Shown: positions 1-7,465, counted from the stretch's first letter. The stretch is 14,566 bases of DNA from CAYRGQ01 sp964444885 (GCA_964444885.1 CAYUIZ010000081.1:1-14566), one strand, 5' to 3'. Notes: a model not told the origin generated them from the sequence alone. Translations and numbers: made by a program.

Positions 1-2
1 AC

Positions 3-143
3 CGTTTTGGCGAAAACACGCCAATAGGCCGTCCAGGGCAGCCGGCGGAGATCGCGCCCGTATTTGTATTCCTCGCGTCGGCCGCCGCTTCTTACGTGTC
101 GGGTGCCACAATCGCGGCCACCGGCGGACGCGTCACAATATAG
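3..143 (+). CDS. Short-chain dehydrogenase/reductase (SDR), C-terminal fragment cut by the window edge
   Basis: An open frame enters from the left edge and gives 46 residues before a TAG stop at 141-143. It reads TPIGRPGQPAEIAPVFVFLA, then an ASYVSG segment, then a final GG. This is the usual end of classical SDR enzymes: PxGRxGxPxEIA, the helix VxFLAS, and the (S/T)YVxG strand that closes the Rossmann fold. The Ser-Tyr-Lys catalytic residues and the cofactor-binding end lie outside the window, so substrate and cofactor preference cannot be judged. The PxGRPGQPAE form resembles general-stress SDRs of the YhxC/YhdF type, but that is inference from a short piece. It is read in the same direction as the response regulator that follows 163 bases later. 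Confidence 0.8.
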   Translation, partial: RFGENTPIGRPGQPAEIAPVFVFLASAAASYVSGATIAATGGRVTI

Positions 144-306
144 TCGGCCATCAGCCGTTATTTTGCATATACCGTTGCAAACATACTGAGGGGTTTGGTG
201 TTTAGTTTCGTGGACGGGTGCTTGCCCCGCACACGGCACGGAATAGCTAACTGTTGTCCGGGCGGCGACGCTCCTTCAAAAATATACCTATACGTTTACA
301 TCGCTT

Positions 307-963
307 ATGATCAAGATAATTCTCGCTGACGACCACCTCATTGTAAGGAATGGCATTAAGATGTTGCTGGAATCCCAGCACAACCTGCAGGTAATTGGCG
401 AAGCCAATGATGGCAAAGAAGTGCTTCATTTCTTGGAGGCCGACAGGCGCGTCGACCTGGTGTTGACGGATATCGACATGGAAGTCATGGGCGGCATGGA
501 ACTGGCCGACCACTTGCAGCAAAACTACCCGGACGTTAAAATCATCATGCTTTCCATGCTCGACAGCGTACAATACGTCAAAGAGGCGTTTTCGAAAGGC
601 GTGCGTGGATACTTGGTGAAAAACGTGGGATACGACGAACTCCTTTTTGCGATACAGCATGTGGCCAAGGGCGGCACCTACATCTGTGGGGACCTCACCG
701 AGATATTGTTGGAAACCATGGTCGACTTGATGGAAAAAAACGGTCCGCCGGAACAACCCCAAGTCCATTTCGATTTGTCTGACCGGGAATCCGAGATCCT
801 ACAGCTGATAAGCGAGGGATACACCAATGCAGAGATTGCCGATAAACTGTTCCTCAGCAAACGGACGGTGGAGGGACATCGTCAAAACCTGATTAACCGG
901 CTCGACGTGAAAAATTCGGCCGAGCTGATCAAAGTGGCGGTCCGGCACGGATTAGTCGACTAA
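307..963 (+). CDS. NarL/FixJ-family response regulator, REC domain plus LuxR-type HTH
   Basis: A two-component transcriptional regulator of 218 aa, the normal length for the family. The receiver domain covers about residues 1-120: acidic pair D8-D9, phospho-acceptor D55 (LTDID), switch Ser83 (MLS) and the invariant K105 (LVK). After a linker, residues 157-218 form a LuxR/GerE helix-turn-helix (LSDRESEILQLISEGYTNAE, then SKRTVEGHRQNL). Phosphorylation by a partner kinase should drive dimerisation and DNA binding. No histidine kinase is encoded in the window, so the partner is unknown. The ATG at 307 opens directly into the first beta strand (MIKIILADDH), which supports this start. No clear TAnnTTTG promoter box was found upstream; TACGTTTA at 291-298 is a near match but very close to the ATG. 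The target genes are not shown by the sequence. Confidence 0.95.
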   Translation: MIKIILADDHLIVRNGIKMLLESQHNLQVIGEANDGKEVLHFLEADRRVDLVLTDIDMEVMGGMELADHLQQNYPDVKIIMLSMLDSVQYVKEAFSKGVRGYLVKNVGYDELLFAIQHVAKGGTYICGDLTEILLETMVDLMEKNGPPEQPQVHFDLSDRESEILQLISEGYTNAEIADKLFLSKRTVEGHRQNLINRLDVKNSAELIKVAVRHGLVD

Positions 964-1001
964 CTGTTTTCCTTTCCCACAGGGACAACTGGGGCTGCAT
1001 G

Positions 1002-1013
1002 ACAACCGGTTGT
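1002..1013. promoter_or_regulatory. Perfect 12-bp palindrome upstream of the GH76 gene
   Basis: ACAACCGGTTGT is a perfect inverted repeat in the 183-base gap between the response regulator and the mannanase-like gene, 134 bases before the latter's ATG. It could be an operator, possibly for the neighbouring regulator, but no second copy or clear promoter box was found, so this is only a candidate site. Confidence 0.25.
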
Positions 1014-1146
1014 AACACCATTGAGACCATCGGGTGGTGGTTCATGCCTCGGATTATCCCCATAATTTGATATTTTAGGCGCTCGTTGGCGATCTCGCTG
1101 CGTGCACAATTTCCGTGTGGCCAGTGGGAGCCCTAGCTTTATTCCG

Positions 1147-2358
1147 ATGAAAAATGTAGTTTTTACCCTATTTATCCTGATGGGCGGCTTGCTGGGCACC
1201 ACGCAAGCGAAGGAGCCTGCCACAATATCCGAAAAGAACGACCCCATTGACTGGCACCGTACCGCCGAGGGCATGTCCCAAGCGTTGCTCCGGCATTTTT
1301 GGGGCGCGAATTTCGAGGGGTACCCCACGCGTTATTATTTTAACTACGGCAGCGACCTGTCTAACTTGACTACGAGTCATTATTGGCCGCAAGCCCACGC
1401 CATGGATGTGATCGTTGACGCCTACCTGCGCACCGGCGATGCTGCATACTTGGAGATTTACCCCTTATGGTGGGAAGGTGCGCCCAAGTACAACTTCTCG
1501 GGCAAGGATAGTGACCCTTGGTGGAACGAATTTGTCGACGATATGGAATGGATGGCGTTGGCCCTGCTGCGCATGCATGAAACCACGCATGACGACAAGT
1601 ACTTCCTGAAAGCCAAGCAACTCTACGACGATTGGATATGGCCGACTTGGGGCCCGGAAGACGAAGACCCGTGGCGCGGCGGCATCACCTGGAAAACCGA
1701 CGTCCGAAAATCCAAAAATGCCTGTTCAAACGGGCCCGCAGCCATTATCGCCGCGCGGATTTACCGGCAGTATGACCTTGTGGGGCAGCCCGGCGAAAAG
1801 CCGAAAGAAGCCTATTTGCACGAAGCGCATAAAATCTATGATTGGCTGCAGGCGCATCTGTACGACCCCAAAACCGGAAAGATATTCGACAACATGAATG
1901 ACCGCGGACGAATCAGTCCTGCGGTCTACACCTATAATAACGGCACGTTCCTAGGTGCTGCCCATGAGCTGTATCAGATTACAGGCGCTGATCGGTATCT
2001 ATCCGAAGCGGTGCATGCAGCGCATTACGTCGTTGACAGCATGTCGACCAACCGGGGCGTCCTGACCGATGCGCCGGGGGGCGATGGTGGCCTGTTTCAC
2101 GGCATTTTCTTCCGATACTTCGTCCAATTGGCTAACCAACCGGATGTCGATTACGACACGCGCCGGAAATTCCACGATTACCTCACGCATAGTGCAACGG
2201 TGATGGCAACCCATGGCGTCAACCCGGAAACGATGCTGTATGCCGGACGTTGGTGGCAGGCGCCCGCTACGGCTGCCCATGTCGTGCTAACGCCTCACTT
2301 GACCGGCTGTATGCTCATGGAAGCTATGTGCGTGCTGGAGCCCCTGGAAAAGGAGTGA
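1147..2358 (+). CDS. Secreted glycoside hydrolase family 76 protein (endo-alpha-1,6-mannanase-like)
   Basis: A predicted extracytoplasmic glycan hydrolase of 403 aa. GH76 enzymes cleave alpha-1,6-mannan, such as fungal cell-wall mannan, with retention of configuration; some members act on other glycans. I chose the ATG at 1147 over the in-frame ATG at 1102 because it opens a signal peptide (MKNVVFTLFILMGGLLGTTQ, cleavage after A21). The (alpha/alpha)6-barrel shows family marks: the Asp-Asp pair D131-D132 in NEFVDDMEWMALALLR, matching the catalytic pair of GH76; GGITWKTD (178-185); CSNGPAAI (193-200); YTYNNGTFLGAAHELYQITG (261-280); and FHGIFFRYF (317-325). It is rich in aromatic residues, as expected for a sugar cleft. 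There is no SusC/SusD pair beside it, so it does not sit in a typical utilisation locus. Activity on alpha-mannan is inferred from the family only. Confidence 0.88.
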   Translation: MKNVVFTLFILMGGLLGTTQAKEPATISEKNDPIDWHRTAEGMSQALLRHFWGANFEGYPTRYYFNYGSDLSNLTTSHYWPQAHAMDVIVDAYLRTGDAAYLEIYPLWWEGAPKYNFSGKDSDPWWNEFVDDMEWMALALLRMHETTHDDKYFLKAKQLYDDWIWPTWGPEDEDPWRGGITWKTDVRKSKNACSNGPAAIIAARIYRQYDLVGQPGEKPKEAYLHEAHKIYDWLQAHLYDPKTGKIFDNMNDRGRISPAVYTYNNGTFLGAAHELYQITGADRYLSEAVHAAHYVVDSMSTNRGVLTDAPGGDGGLFHGIFFRYFVQLANQPDVDYDTRRKFHDYLTHSATVMATHGVNPETMLYAGRWWQAPATAAHVVLTPHLTGCMLMEAMCVLEPLEKE

Positions 2359-2375
2359 CCGAATGATTCAGGAAA

Positions 2376-2409
2376 GAAAAAACCCTCCCGCCTAACGGCA
2401 AGAGGGTTT
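2376..2409. terminator. Bidirectional terminator between the GH76 gene and tRNA-Leu
   Basis: The 8-bp stem AAACCCTC (2380-2387) pairs with GAGGGTTT (2402-2409), and the loop holds a further small GCC/GGC stem. On the minus strand the hairpin is followed by a T6-C-T3 tract, making a canonical terminator for the tRNA. On the plus strand it lies 21 bases after the GH76 stop and is followed by TTTCGTGTTTTT, so it probably serves that gene too. Confidence 0.75.
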
Positions 2410-2417
2410 CGTGTTTT

Positions 2418-2503
2418 TGGTGCCCGGGAGCAGATTCGAACTGCCACGCACTTAGTGCGCCACCCCCTCAAGATGGTGCGTCTACCAATTTCGCCACCCG
2501 GGC
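2418..2503 (-). tRNA. tRNA-Leu (anticodon GAG)
   Basis: Read on the minus strand, the gene starts GCCCGGG and ends CCCGGGC-A-CCA, a perfect 7-bp acceptor stem with an encoded CCA. The D arm is GCG...CGC around AAATTGGTAGA. The anticodon stem CCATC/GGTGG encloses the loop TTGAGGG, giving anticodon GAG at 2467-2469 (Leu codons CUC/CUU). A long variable arm (GCGCACTAAGTGCG) marks it as a class II tRNA, and the T arm is GGCAG-TTCGAAT-CTGCT. Length is 86 nt including CCA. It is transcribed alone, with its own promoter just upstream and a terminator just downstream. Confidence 0.97.
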
Positions 2504-2513
2504 TTGACAGGTG

Positions 2514-2544
2514 CAAAAGTAGTGTTATTTTTTTGTTTTGCAAA
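2514..2544 (-). promoter_or_regulatory. Bacteroidota-type promoter of tRNA-Leu
   Basis: On the minus strand TTTG (2544-2541), a 19-base spacer, and TACTTTTG (2521-2514) match the -33/-7 pattern of the phylum. Transcription would start about 5-7 bases past the -7 box, just before the mature tRNA 5' end at 2503. The TTTG box shares three bases with the arm of the hairpin at 2542-2572. Confidence 0.75.
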
Positions 2545-2572
2545 CAGGGAAAATAAATGAAATGCCCTGTTT
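2542..2572 (-). terminator. Hairpin downstream of ppx, terminator-like but without a T tract
   Basis: AAACAGGG (2542-2549) and CCCTGTTT (2565-2572) form a perfect 8-bp stem with a 15-base AT-rich loop, 24 bases past the ppx stop. On the minus strand it is followed by an A-rich rather than a T-rich stretch, so it is not a classical intrinsic terminator. It could protect the 3' end of the ppk-ppx message or act with Rho. Confidence 0.4.
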
Positions 2573-2596
2573 CCGACCCCCTGTGCAAAATTTGCC

Positions 2597-3505
2597 TTAG
2601 GCCCCCTCCCGCAGCAACTTGTCGTCCGAATCGCCGGCTCGCTCGTCGATTAGCATCTGCACGATGCCGTCCACCAGTCCGATGCGCGGCACGATAATCT
2701 GCCGCAAGCGACCATACTTCATCAGCGTCAGGAAGATCTCGCAGGCAGGTATAATAACGTCCGCGCGGTCTTGATTGAGACCCAACACGTTAATGCGGTC
2801 GCGGAGTGAGAATGAGTTCAGGTACGCGTAGAGCGCTTTGAGCTTGTTGTATGAGATAGGCTTGTCTCCGCGTTCGTTGGCCAGACGCGACAGTTTGTTG
2901 ATGTTGCCACCCGAGCCGATACCATACACACTTTTGAACGGTTTGGTATGCTCCCCCGTCCAGCGCTTCATTGCCTCCCAGGTTTCCTCCTTGTCTTTGT
3001 TATCCAGCATGCGAATCGTGCCGATATCAAAGGATTGGGACGCCACGAGTTTGGTATCCGAAAATACGGATAGCTCCGTGCTTCCGCCACCTACGTCGAT
3101 GTATAAATACGCCTTCTTGGCCTCGATATGACGCTCCAAGTGGCTGCTGTAAATGATTTTGGCCTCCTTGGCGCCGTTGATGATCTGCAGGTCTATGCCT
3201 GCGTCCTTTACTTTCCCGACGATGTCCGAACCGTTGTGTGCCTCGCGCATCGCCGAGGTGGCACAGGCCATGTACTTGCTGACCTTGTACACGTCCATCA
3301 GGTTCCGAAAGGCTGACATGGTTTTCACCAGGTCTTCGGCCTTCGGCGTGGATATTTCCTGGTTGATAAACGCGTCGTCGCCCAAACGCAGGGGCACCCG
3401 AATCAGCGTGTTTTTCTTGAACGAAAGGACTTTGTCGTTTTGGATGATATCGGCAATCAATAACCTGACGGCATTGGAACCAATATCGATGGCTGCATAT
3501 CTCAC
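2597..3505 (-). CDS. ppx: Ppx/GppA-family phosphatase (exopolyphosphatase-like), short form
   Basis: Predicted to remove terminal phosphate from polyphosphate, or the 5' gamma-phosphate of pppGpp; both activities occur in the family. The ASKHA fold is clear: AAIDIGSNAVRLLIAD at the N-terminus (phosphate loop 1), ATSAMREAHNG (82-92), YIDVGGGSTELSVF (135-148, phosphate loop 2), GIGSGGNINKLS (195-206) and DRADVIIPA (246-254). At 302 aa it has only the two ASKHA subdomains and lacks the C-terminal HD-like region of the roughly 500-aa E. coli enzymes; this short form is common in many bacteria. The ATG at 3505 is 5 bases past the ppk1 stop, so the two are almost certainly one transcript, which favours polyphosphate turnover over a purely pppGpp role. 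Confidence 0.93.
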   Translation of the reverse strand: MRYAAIDIGSNAVRLLIADIIQNDKVLSFKKNTLIRVPLRLGDDAFINQEISTPKAEDLVKTMSAFRNLMDVYKVSKYMACATSAMREAHNGSDIVGKVKDAGIDLQIINGAKEAKIIYSSHLERHIEAKKAYLYIDVGGGSTELSVFSDTKLVASQSFDIGTIRMLDNKDKEETWEAMKRWTGEHTKPFKSVYGIGSGGNINKLSRLANERGDKPISYNKLKALYAYLNSFSLRDRINVLGLNQDRADVIIPACEIFLTLMKYGRLRQIIVPRIGLVDGIVQMLIDERAGDSDDKLLREGA

Positions 3506-3510
3506 GATAG

Positions 3511-5577
3511 TTAAGTTTTATATTTCAAATAGTTATACGTATCCAGCTGGGCGCGGTGCTTGATCTTGCTCCGGCTGCCGATATAGCGGTTGTTATTGGC
3601 CTGATTGATCTCACGGGCCTTCGTGTTGTCTTTCAACTGAATGTTTATAATGTCGCGTATTTCTCGCTTAATATCAGGATCATATACCGGGAAACCTACT
3701 TCCACCCGGCGGTCGATGTTCCGTGTCATGAAATCGGCCGAGGCCAAAAACAGCAGCTCGTCGCCCCCATTGCCGAAAATCCAAACCCGGGCATGCTCCA
3801 AGTAACGGTCCACGATGCTGCGGACGGTGATATGGGTGCTGTATCCCTCCATGCCGGGCACCAAACAGCACATTCCCCGCACGATGAGCTGAATCCGCAC
3901 GCCCGCATTGCTTGCCTCGTATAGTTTGGCGATCATCGCCTCGTCCGATAAGCTATTCATCTTCAGCACCATATAGCCTTTCTTGCCGGATTTGGCTATT
4001 TCGATCTCCGCATCGATCAGTTTATAGAGCTTCTTGCGGGTATCCAGTGGTGAGGTAATGATATGCTGGTAATTGTCTTTGAACTGCTGGGCGGCCAAGC
4101 TCCTAAAGAGGCGCCGCAGATCGTTGGTAATGCCCGGCCGGGTCGTGAACAGGCTGTGATCACAGTATTGCTTGGCTGTTTTTTCGTTGTAATTGCCGGT
4201 CGCGAGGTTGGCATAATACACGATTTTGCCTTTTTCCTTGCGGGACACCAAACAGACCTTCGCGTGCACCTTGTACGCCGCCACGCCGATATTGACGTTG
4301 ACGCCGCCGTCTTCGAGTTTCTGTCGCCAATAGATGTTCGCTTCCTCATCAAATCGCGCCTTGAGCTCCAGCAGGCAGTTGACCGTCTTGCCATTGCGTG
4401 CCGCGTTGATCAGCGCGTTAATGACGCTGGAATTCTCCGCCAATCGATAGAGGCAGATATTGATTTCTTTCACTTTGGGGTCCATCGCGGCCTCGCGCAG
4501 GAAGTGTACGATGTAGTCAAACGACTGGTAAGGCAGACTGACCAGATAATCCCGATCAGTCATTTGATTGAAAATACTCGTACTCAGATCCAGGCCCCGC
4601 ACTTCCAGTTGGCGCATGGGCGGATATTCCAATTCGGGCCCGCCCACGTTCGGAAAAGCAATAAAATCCTTGAAATTGTGGTATCGGCCGCCGGGAATAA
4701 GTGCTTCTGGCTTGAGTTGCATCCGCCCGACCAGATAATCGAGCGTGTCTTTCGGAATCTCGTTATCGTAGAGCAGACGCATGGGCCTGCCTTTGTCGCG
4801 GAGCGTGAGACTTTGCTCCAGCGCCTCCACAAAGCGTTCACTCATGTGCAGGTCCACGTCCAGTTCGGCATCGCGGGTGAGCTGTATGCTATAGGCTTCA
4901 ATGCTGTCGTACTGGAAAATGAAGAACAGGTCATCCAGGCAGTAGCGGATAATGTCGTCCAGCAGGATAATAAAGTTCAGGCCTTTTTGCTCAGGCAAGA
5001 TCAAAAACCGTGGAATAATTTCCTTGGGGATTTTGACCAAGGCATATTTGGTTTTTTTGCGGAAAATCAATTTCACGATGAAGTAAACCGCACGGTCGGT
5101 TAGCTCTGGGAAGGGCTTCTTGCTGTCGATGTCGCTCAGCATCACGGGCACCAGATTAGGCAGTACCTGGGTGCGAAAATATTCACGCACGTAGTCGCCC
5201 CGCGACACATTGAGCTGTACTTCGTTAATGATGAATATTTTACGTGCTTCCAGTTCAGGGATAATGTCCTGTTCATACAGGTAATCAAATCGCTTCTCCA
5301 GCCTGACGACAATGCGTTTGATTTCGTTTAGGATATTGCGCGGATCAAAACCCAGCATCGTCCGGGTTTTGGCGTTGATATCCATCAAGCGGTTGAGCGT
5401 TGCCACCCGCACCCGGTAAAACTCATCCAGATTCGAGGAGAAAATCGCGAGAAAACGAAGGCGCTCAACCAAGGGAACCGATTTGTCAGCGGCTTCCTGG
5501 AGCACCCGCTCGTTGAAGTAAAGCCAACTGAGTTCCCGGTTGATTAATGGTAATTTTCCCTTCGTCTTGTTCTGCAT
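3511..5577 (-). CDS. ppk1: Polyphosphate kinase 1 (PPK1)
   Basis: Reversibly transfers the ATP gamma-phosphate onto long-chain polyphosphate; associated with the inner membrane in studied species. The protein has 688 aa, the standard length. It begins with the N domain (LINRELSWLYFNERVLQEA, then SSNLDEFYRVRVATL). The two PLD-like catalytic domains carry H438 (VHAKVCLV, equivalent to the phosphorylated His435 of E. coli) and H595 (RYLEHARVWIF, equivalent to His592). CLYRLA (375-380) and LELKARFDEEANI (403-415) also match the family. I chose the ATG at 5577; the frame stays open to a TTG at 5610, but those 11 extra residues have no counterpart in PPK1. No strong ribosome site is visible, normal for this phylum. 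It is the first gene of the ppk1-ppx operon. Confidence 0.96.
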   Translation of the reverse strand: MQNKTKGKLPLINRELSWLYFNERVLQEAADKSVPLVERLRFLAIFSSNLDEFYRVRVATLNRLMDINAKTRTMLGFDPRNILNEIKRIVVRLEKRFDYLYEQDIIPELEARKIFIINEVQLNVSRGDYVREYFRTQVLPNLVPVMLSDIDSKKPFPELTDRAVYFIVKLIFRKKTKYALVKIPKEIIPRFLILPEQKGLNFIILLDDIIRYCLDDLFFIFQYDSIEAYSIQLTRDAELDVDLHMSERFVEALEQSLTLRDKGRPMRLLYDNEIPKDTLDYLVGRMQLKPEALIPGGRYHNFKDFIAFPNVGGPELEYPPMRQLEVRGLDLSTSIFNQMTDRDYLVSLPYQSFDYIVHFLREAAMDPKVKEINICLYRLAENSSVINALINAARNGKTVNCLLELKARFDEEANIYWRQKLEDGGVNVNIGVAAYKVHAKVCLVSRKEKGKIVYYANLATGNYNEKTAKQYCDHSLFTTRPGITNDLRRLFRSLAAQQFKDNYQHIITSPLDTRKKLYKLIDAEIEIAKSGKKGYMVLKMNSLSDEAMIAKLYEASNAGVRIQLIVRGMCCLVPGMEGYSTHITVRSIVDRYLEHARVWIFGNGGDELLFLASADFMTRNIDRRVEVGFPVYDPDIKREIRDIINIQLKDNTKAREINQANNNRYIGSRSKIKHRAQLDTYNYLKYKT

Positions 5578-5646
5578 CTGCTGAGTTAAGATTGCTGCCA
5601 ATACTAACAATAGGAAGTGAAAATAAGGTTAAAATGCTGTTAAATC

Positions 5647-5684
5647 AAAAATAAAAGAGCGCATCGGCCAATACCGAATGCCGC
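5647..5684 (-). terminator. Intrinsic terminator of the oxidoreductase gene
   Basis: On the minus strand GCATTCGG and CCGATGC form a stem with one bulge around the loop TATTGG, extended by GC pairs, followed by CTCTTTTATTTTTG. It lies 13 bases past the oxidoreductase stop and separates that operon from ppk1. The tail also contains TATTTTTG (5653-5646), which fits the -7 consensus and could belong to a ppk1 promoter. The nearest TTG is 15 bases upstream, too close for the usual spacing, so I do not call that promoter. Confidence 0.6.
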
Positions 5685-5696
5685 AAGCCGGGTGGC

Positions 5697-6731
5697 TTAC
5701 GCGTTCCAGGCGGTCTGCTCGAGAATCTCAATTTGCCAAAGCACCTGCTCCTCGGTTATCGGGTATGGCTCGTTACGGTGTATTTGTCCGTAAACCGCGT
5801 TGAACAGGCCATTGTAGTCCCCTTTCAGTGACTGCCGGTACCTGATCTCCCCTTTCCCGTCCGAATCGATCTGATAGAGCAGGCCTTCCTTGCCGGCGGG
5901 CTCCATGCCGTAGCCGGGTTCCTTGGGCGACATGCCTGCCAGGAGCTGATTTTCCTGCACGTCCGTACGGTCTTTTTGGAACGACCCTTTGCTGCCGTGG
6001 AGCACGTAAGCCGGAACGGGATTGGCCACCAGTAGGTTGGCGTGGATAAAGACGACGGGGCCGTTCGTGTACTCAAGTACCAGCGTGGAAAAATCATCCA
6101 CCTCGGAGTCCGGCCGGTGCGTCTTATTGATTTTCAAGGTCTTGTCTGGCTTCCCAAACAGGCTCAGGGCCTGATCCAGCAAATGCGCGCCTAAATCGTA
6201 TAGCACGCCGCTGCCCGCCCGGTCCTTGGTTTCTTTGAAAATCTTGTGGCTTCGTTCGGGCCGGTAACGGTCATATCGTGCGTGGTACTCGATGAGGTCG
6301 CCCAGCTCGCCGTGTTTTAGTATGCTTTTTACCAGCTTGAAATCGCTGTCCCAGCGCCGGTTGTGAAACACCATTACATGCTTGCCGACCTTCCGGCCTA
6401 GATCAAAAATAGCTTTCGCCTCCGTGCTGCTCGTCGCAAAGGGCTTCTCAACCAAAATATGCTTGCCGGCCTCTAACGCCTTGCAAGCATATTCATAATG
6501 GGTATCATTCGGCGTGTTGATGACGACAAGTTCGATTTCCTTGTCAGCCAGCAACGCATCGACCGTGTCGTAACTGGTTACTTCCGGATAGCGCTGTTGC
6601 GCCAGCTTTTTAGTGCGTTCAACCACGGCCCGTAATTCGAATCGGGTCTTTTGATCCAGAAAAGGCGCGTGAAACACCTGTCCGGACATGCCATAAGACA
6701 AAATACCTGTTACGATTCGTTGGTTGGCCAT
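5697..6731 (-). CDS. Gfo/Idh/MocA-family oxidoreductase, IolW/YdgJ-like
   Basis: A cytoplasmic NAD(P)-dependent sugar or cyclitol dehydrogenase of 344 aa. The Rossmann N-terminus has GxxxxGxxG (GILSYGMSG, 9-17) followed by QVFHAPF, the form seen in the YdgJ/YvaA (IolW) branch. Further marks are INTPNDTHYEYA (71-82), the EKP motif with the catalytic Lys96 (LVEKPFAT, 93-100), VFHNRRWDSDF (121-131) and GVLYDLGAHLLDQA (175-188), whose His183 is the likely second catalytic residue. IolW-type enzymes interconvert scyllo-inositol and scyllo-inosose with NADP; that substrate is inferred from family resemblance. I chose the ATG at 6731 because the upstream in-frame extension to 6827 lies over the preceding gene and resembles nothing. 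It starts 16 bases after the lipoprotein stop and is probably co-transcribed with it. Confidence 0.9.
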   Translation of the reverse strand: MANQRIVTGILSYGMSGQVFHAPFLDQKTRFELRAVVERTKKLAQQRYPEVTSYDTVDALLADKEIELVVINTPNDTHYEYACKALEAGKHILVEKPFATSSTEAKAIFDLGRKVGKHVMVFHNRRWDSDFKLVKSILKHGELGDLIEYHARYDRYRPERSHKIFKETKDRAGSGVLYDLGAHLLDQALSLFGKPDKTLKINKTHRPDSEVDDFSTLVLEYTNGPVVFIHANLLVANPVPAYVLHGSKGSFQKDRTDVQENQLLAGMSPKEPGYGMEPAGKEGLLYQIDSDGKGEIRYRQSLKGDYNGLFNAVYGQIHRNEPYPITEEQVLWQIEILEQTAWNA

Positions 6732-6747
6732 AGTTATGTGGTTTTGT

Positions 6748-7287
6748 TTAATGATGTGCGCCCGGGGCAGCCTCGCCACCGGCGTCGGCATACAGTTGCT
6801 GAATCCGGGGCAATGCCTCCTGCGCATACGCGCGGAGCGGTTTGTAGGTGTTGCGCGATGCGCGCTTGAACTGATCCACCAAAAGTTGCTGTTCTTTCAC
6901 AAAGCGGTTTTGGTAGTCGGCCGCAACGAATACTTGCGTGCTGTCGCTAAACAGCTCGTCGGCCGAAAACACCAGCTGGCCCGGGTCAGGAACGATCACG
7001 TGGGCCTCGCTTGCCAAGGATTCCAATTCAGGTAGCATTTCGGCGTACAGCGCCTTAATATTGTTGGTCAAGGATGCAGGGGCGCCGTTAGCCGCGGCGT
7101 ACTCCGCATAAGCCAACTCGTAGCTCGCCTTCTGGTAGACGGTTTTGAAGAACGTGTATCCCTCCGAGTCTACTTTTGTGGCGTTGTTGTATAATTGCTC
7201 CTTATTCGCTCCGCTTTCGGAATTACAGGATGCGAAAAAAACGCCTAATCCCAGAGCCGCTATGGCTAACAAATTTGATTTTCTCAT
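6748..7287 (-). CDS. Predicted lipoprotein with a DUF4142-like (ferritin-like helical) domain
   Basis: A 179-aa lipoprotein of unknown function. Residues 1-21 are a lipoprotein signal (MRKSNLLAIAALGLGVFFAS then C21). The mature part is mostly helical, and its second half (DYQNRFVKEQQLLVDQFKRA, then YKPLRAYAQEALPRIQQLY) resembles the DUF4142 family, putative four-helix ferritin-like proteins of the envelope. I do not see a clear metal-ligand set. I chose the ATG at 7287 because it starts the lipoprotein signal; the in-frame ATG at 7386 would add 33 polar residues before it and destroy it. The promoter at 7404-7434 would then give a leader of about 110 nt, long for this phylum, so the 5' end needs attention. 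It is followed after 16 bases by the oxidoreductase gene. Confidence 0.75.
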   Translation of the reverse strand: MRKSNLLAIAALGLGVFFASCNSESGANKEQLYNNATKVDSEGYTFFKTVYQKASYELAYAEYAAANGAPASLTNNIKALYAEMLPELESLASEAHVIVPDPGQLVFSADELFSDSTQVFVAADYQNRFVKEQQLLVDQFKRASRNTYKPLRAYAQEALPRIQQLYADAGGEAAPGAHH

Positions 7288-7403
7288 CTGAATCGTTATT
7301 CTACAATAATTATTTACCTCGTCTCCCACCCCGTGCTTATGGCTGTTGCCCTTACGCGCCCGATGCCCGAAAGCGGGTTTTTTCATCAGTTAATTTTGAG
7401 CAA

Positions 7404-7434
7404 CAAACTTAGATAAATTTGTTTTGATATCCAA
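7404..7434 (-). promoter_or_regulatory. Bacteroidota-type promoter upstream of the lipoprotein-oxidoreductase pair
   Basis: On the minus strand TTG (7434-7432), a 20-base AT-rich spacer and TAAGTTTG (7411-7404) match the -33/-7 consensus. The -7 box and spacing are identical to those of the promoter at 10469-10499. The predicted start near 7397 leaves about 110 bases to the lipoprotein ATG. Confidence 0.65.
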
Positions 7435-7465
7435 TCTAAAATGCGACAGACCACCGCCAAAGGGC

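Noticed and set aside
2418..2503. tRNA-Leu as a possible integration site for a genomic island
   Set aside because: No repeated tRNA 3' fragment and no integrase gene were found in the window; both flanks are ordinary chromosomal genes.
4063..5103. 346-codon plus-strand frame opposite ppk1, and a 302-codon one opposite ppc (7751-8659)
   Set aside because: Both are antisense shadows of clearly real enzymes with all their family motifs; no independent motifs or initiation signals were seen.
7372..7387. CCCG-AAAG-CGGG followed by six T on the plus strand, terminator-like
   Set aside because: The stem has only 4 bp and no plus-strand gene ends nearby; it also overlaps the leader of the minus-strand lipoprotein gene.
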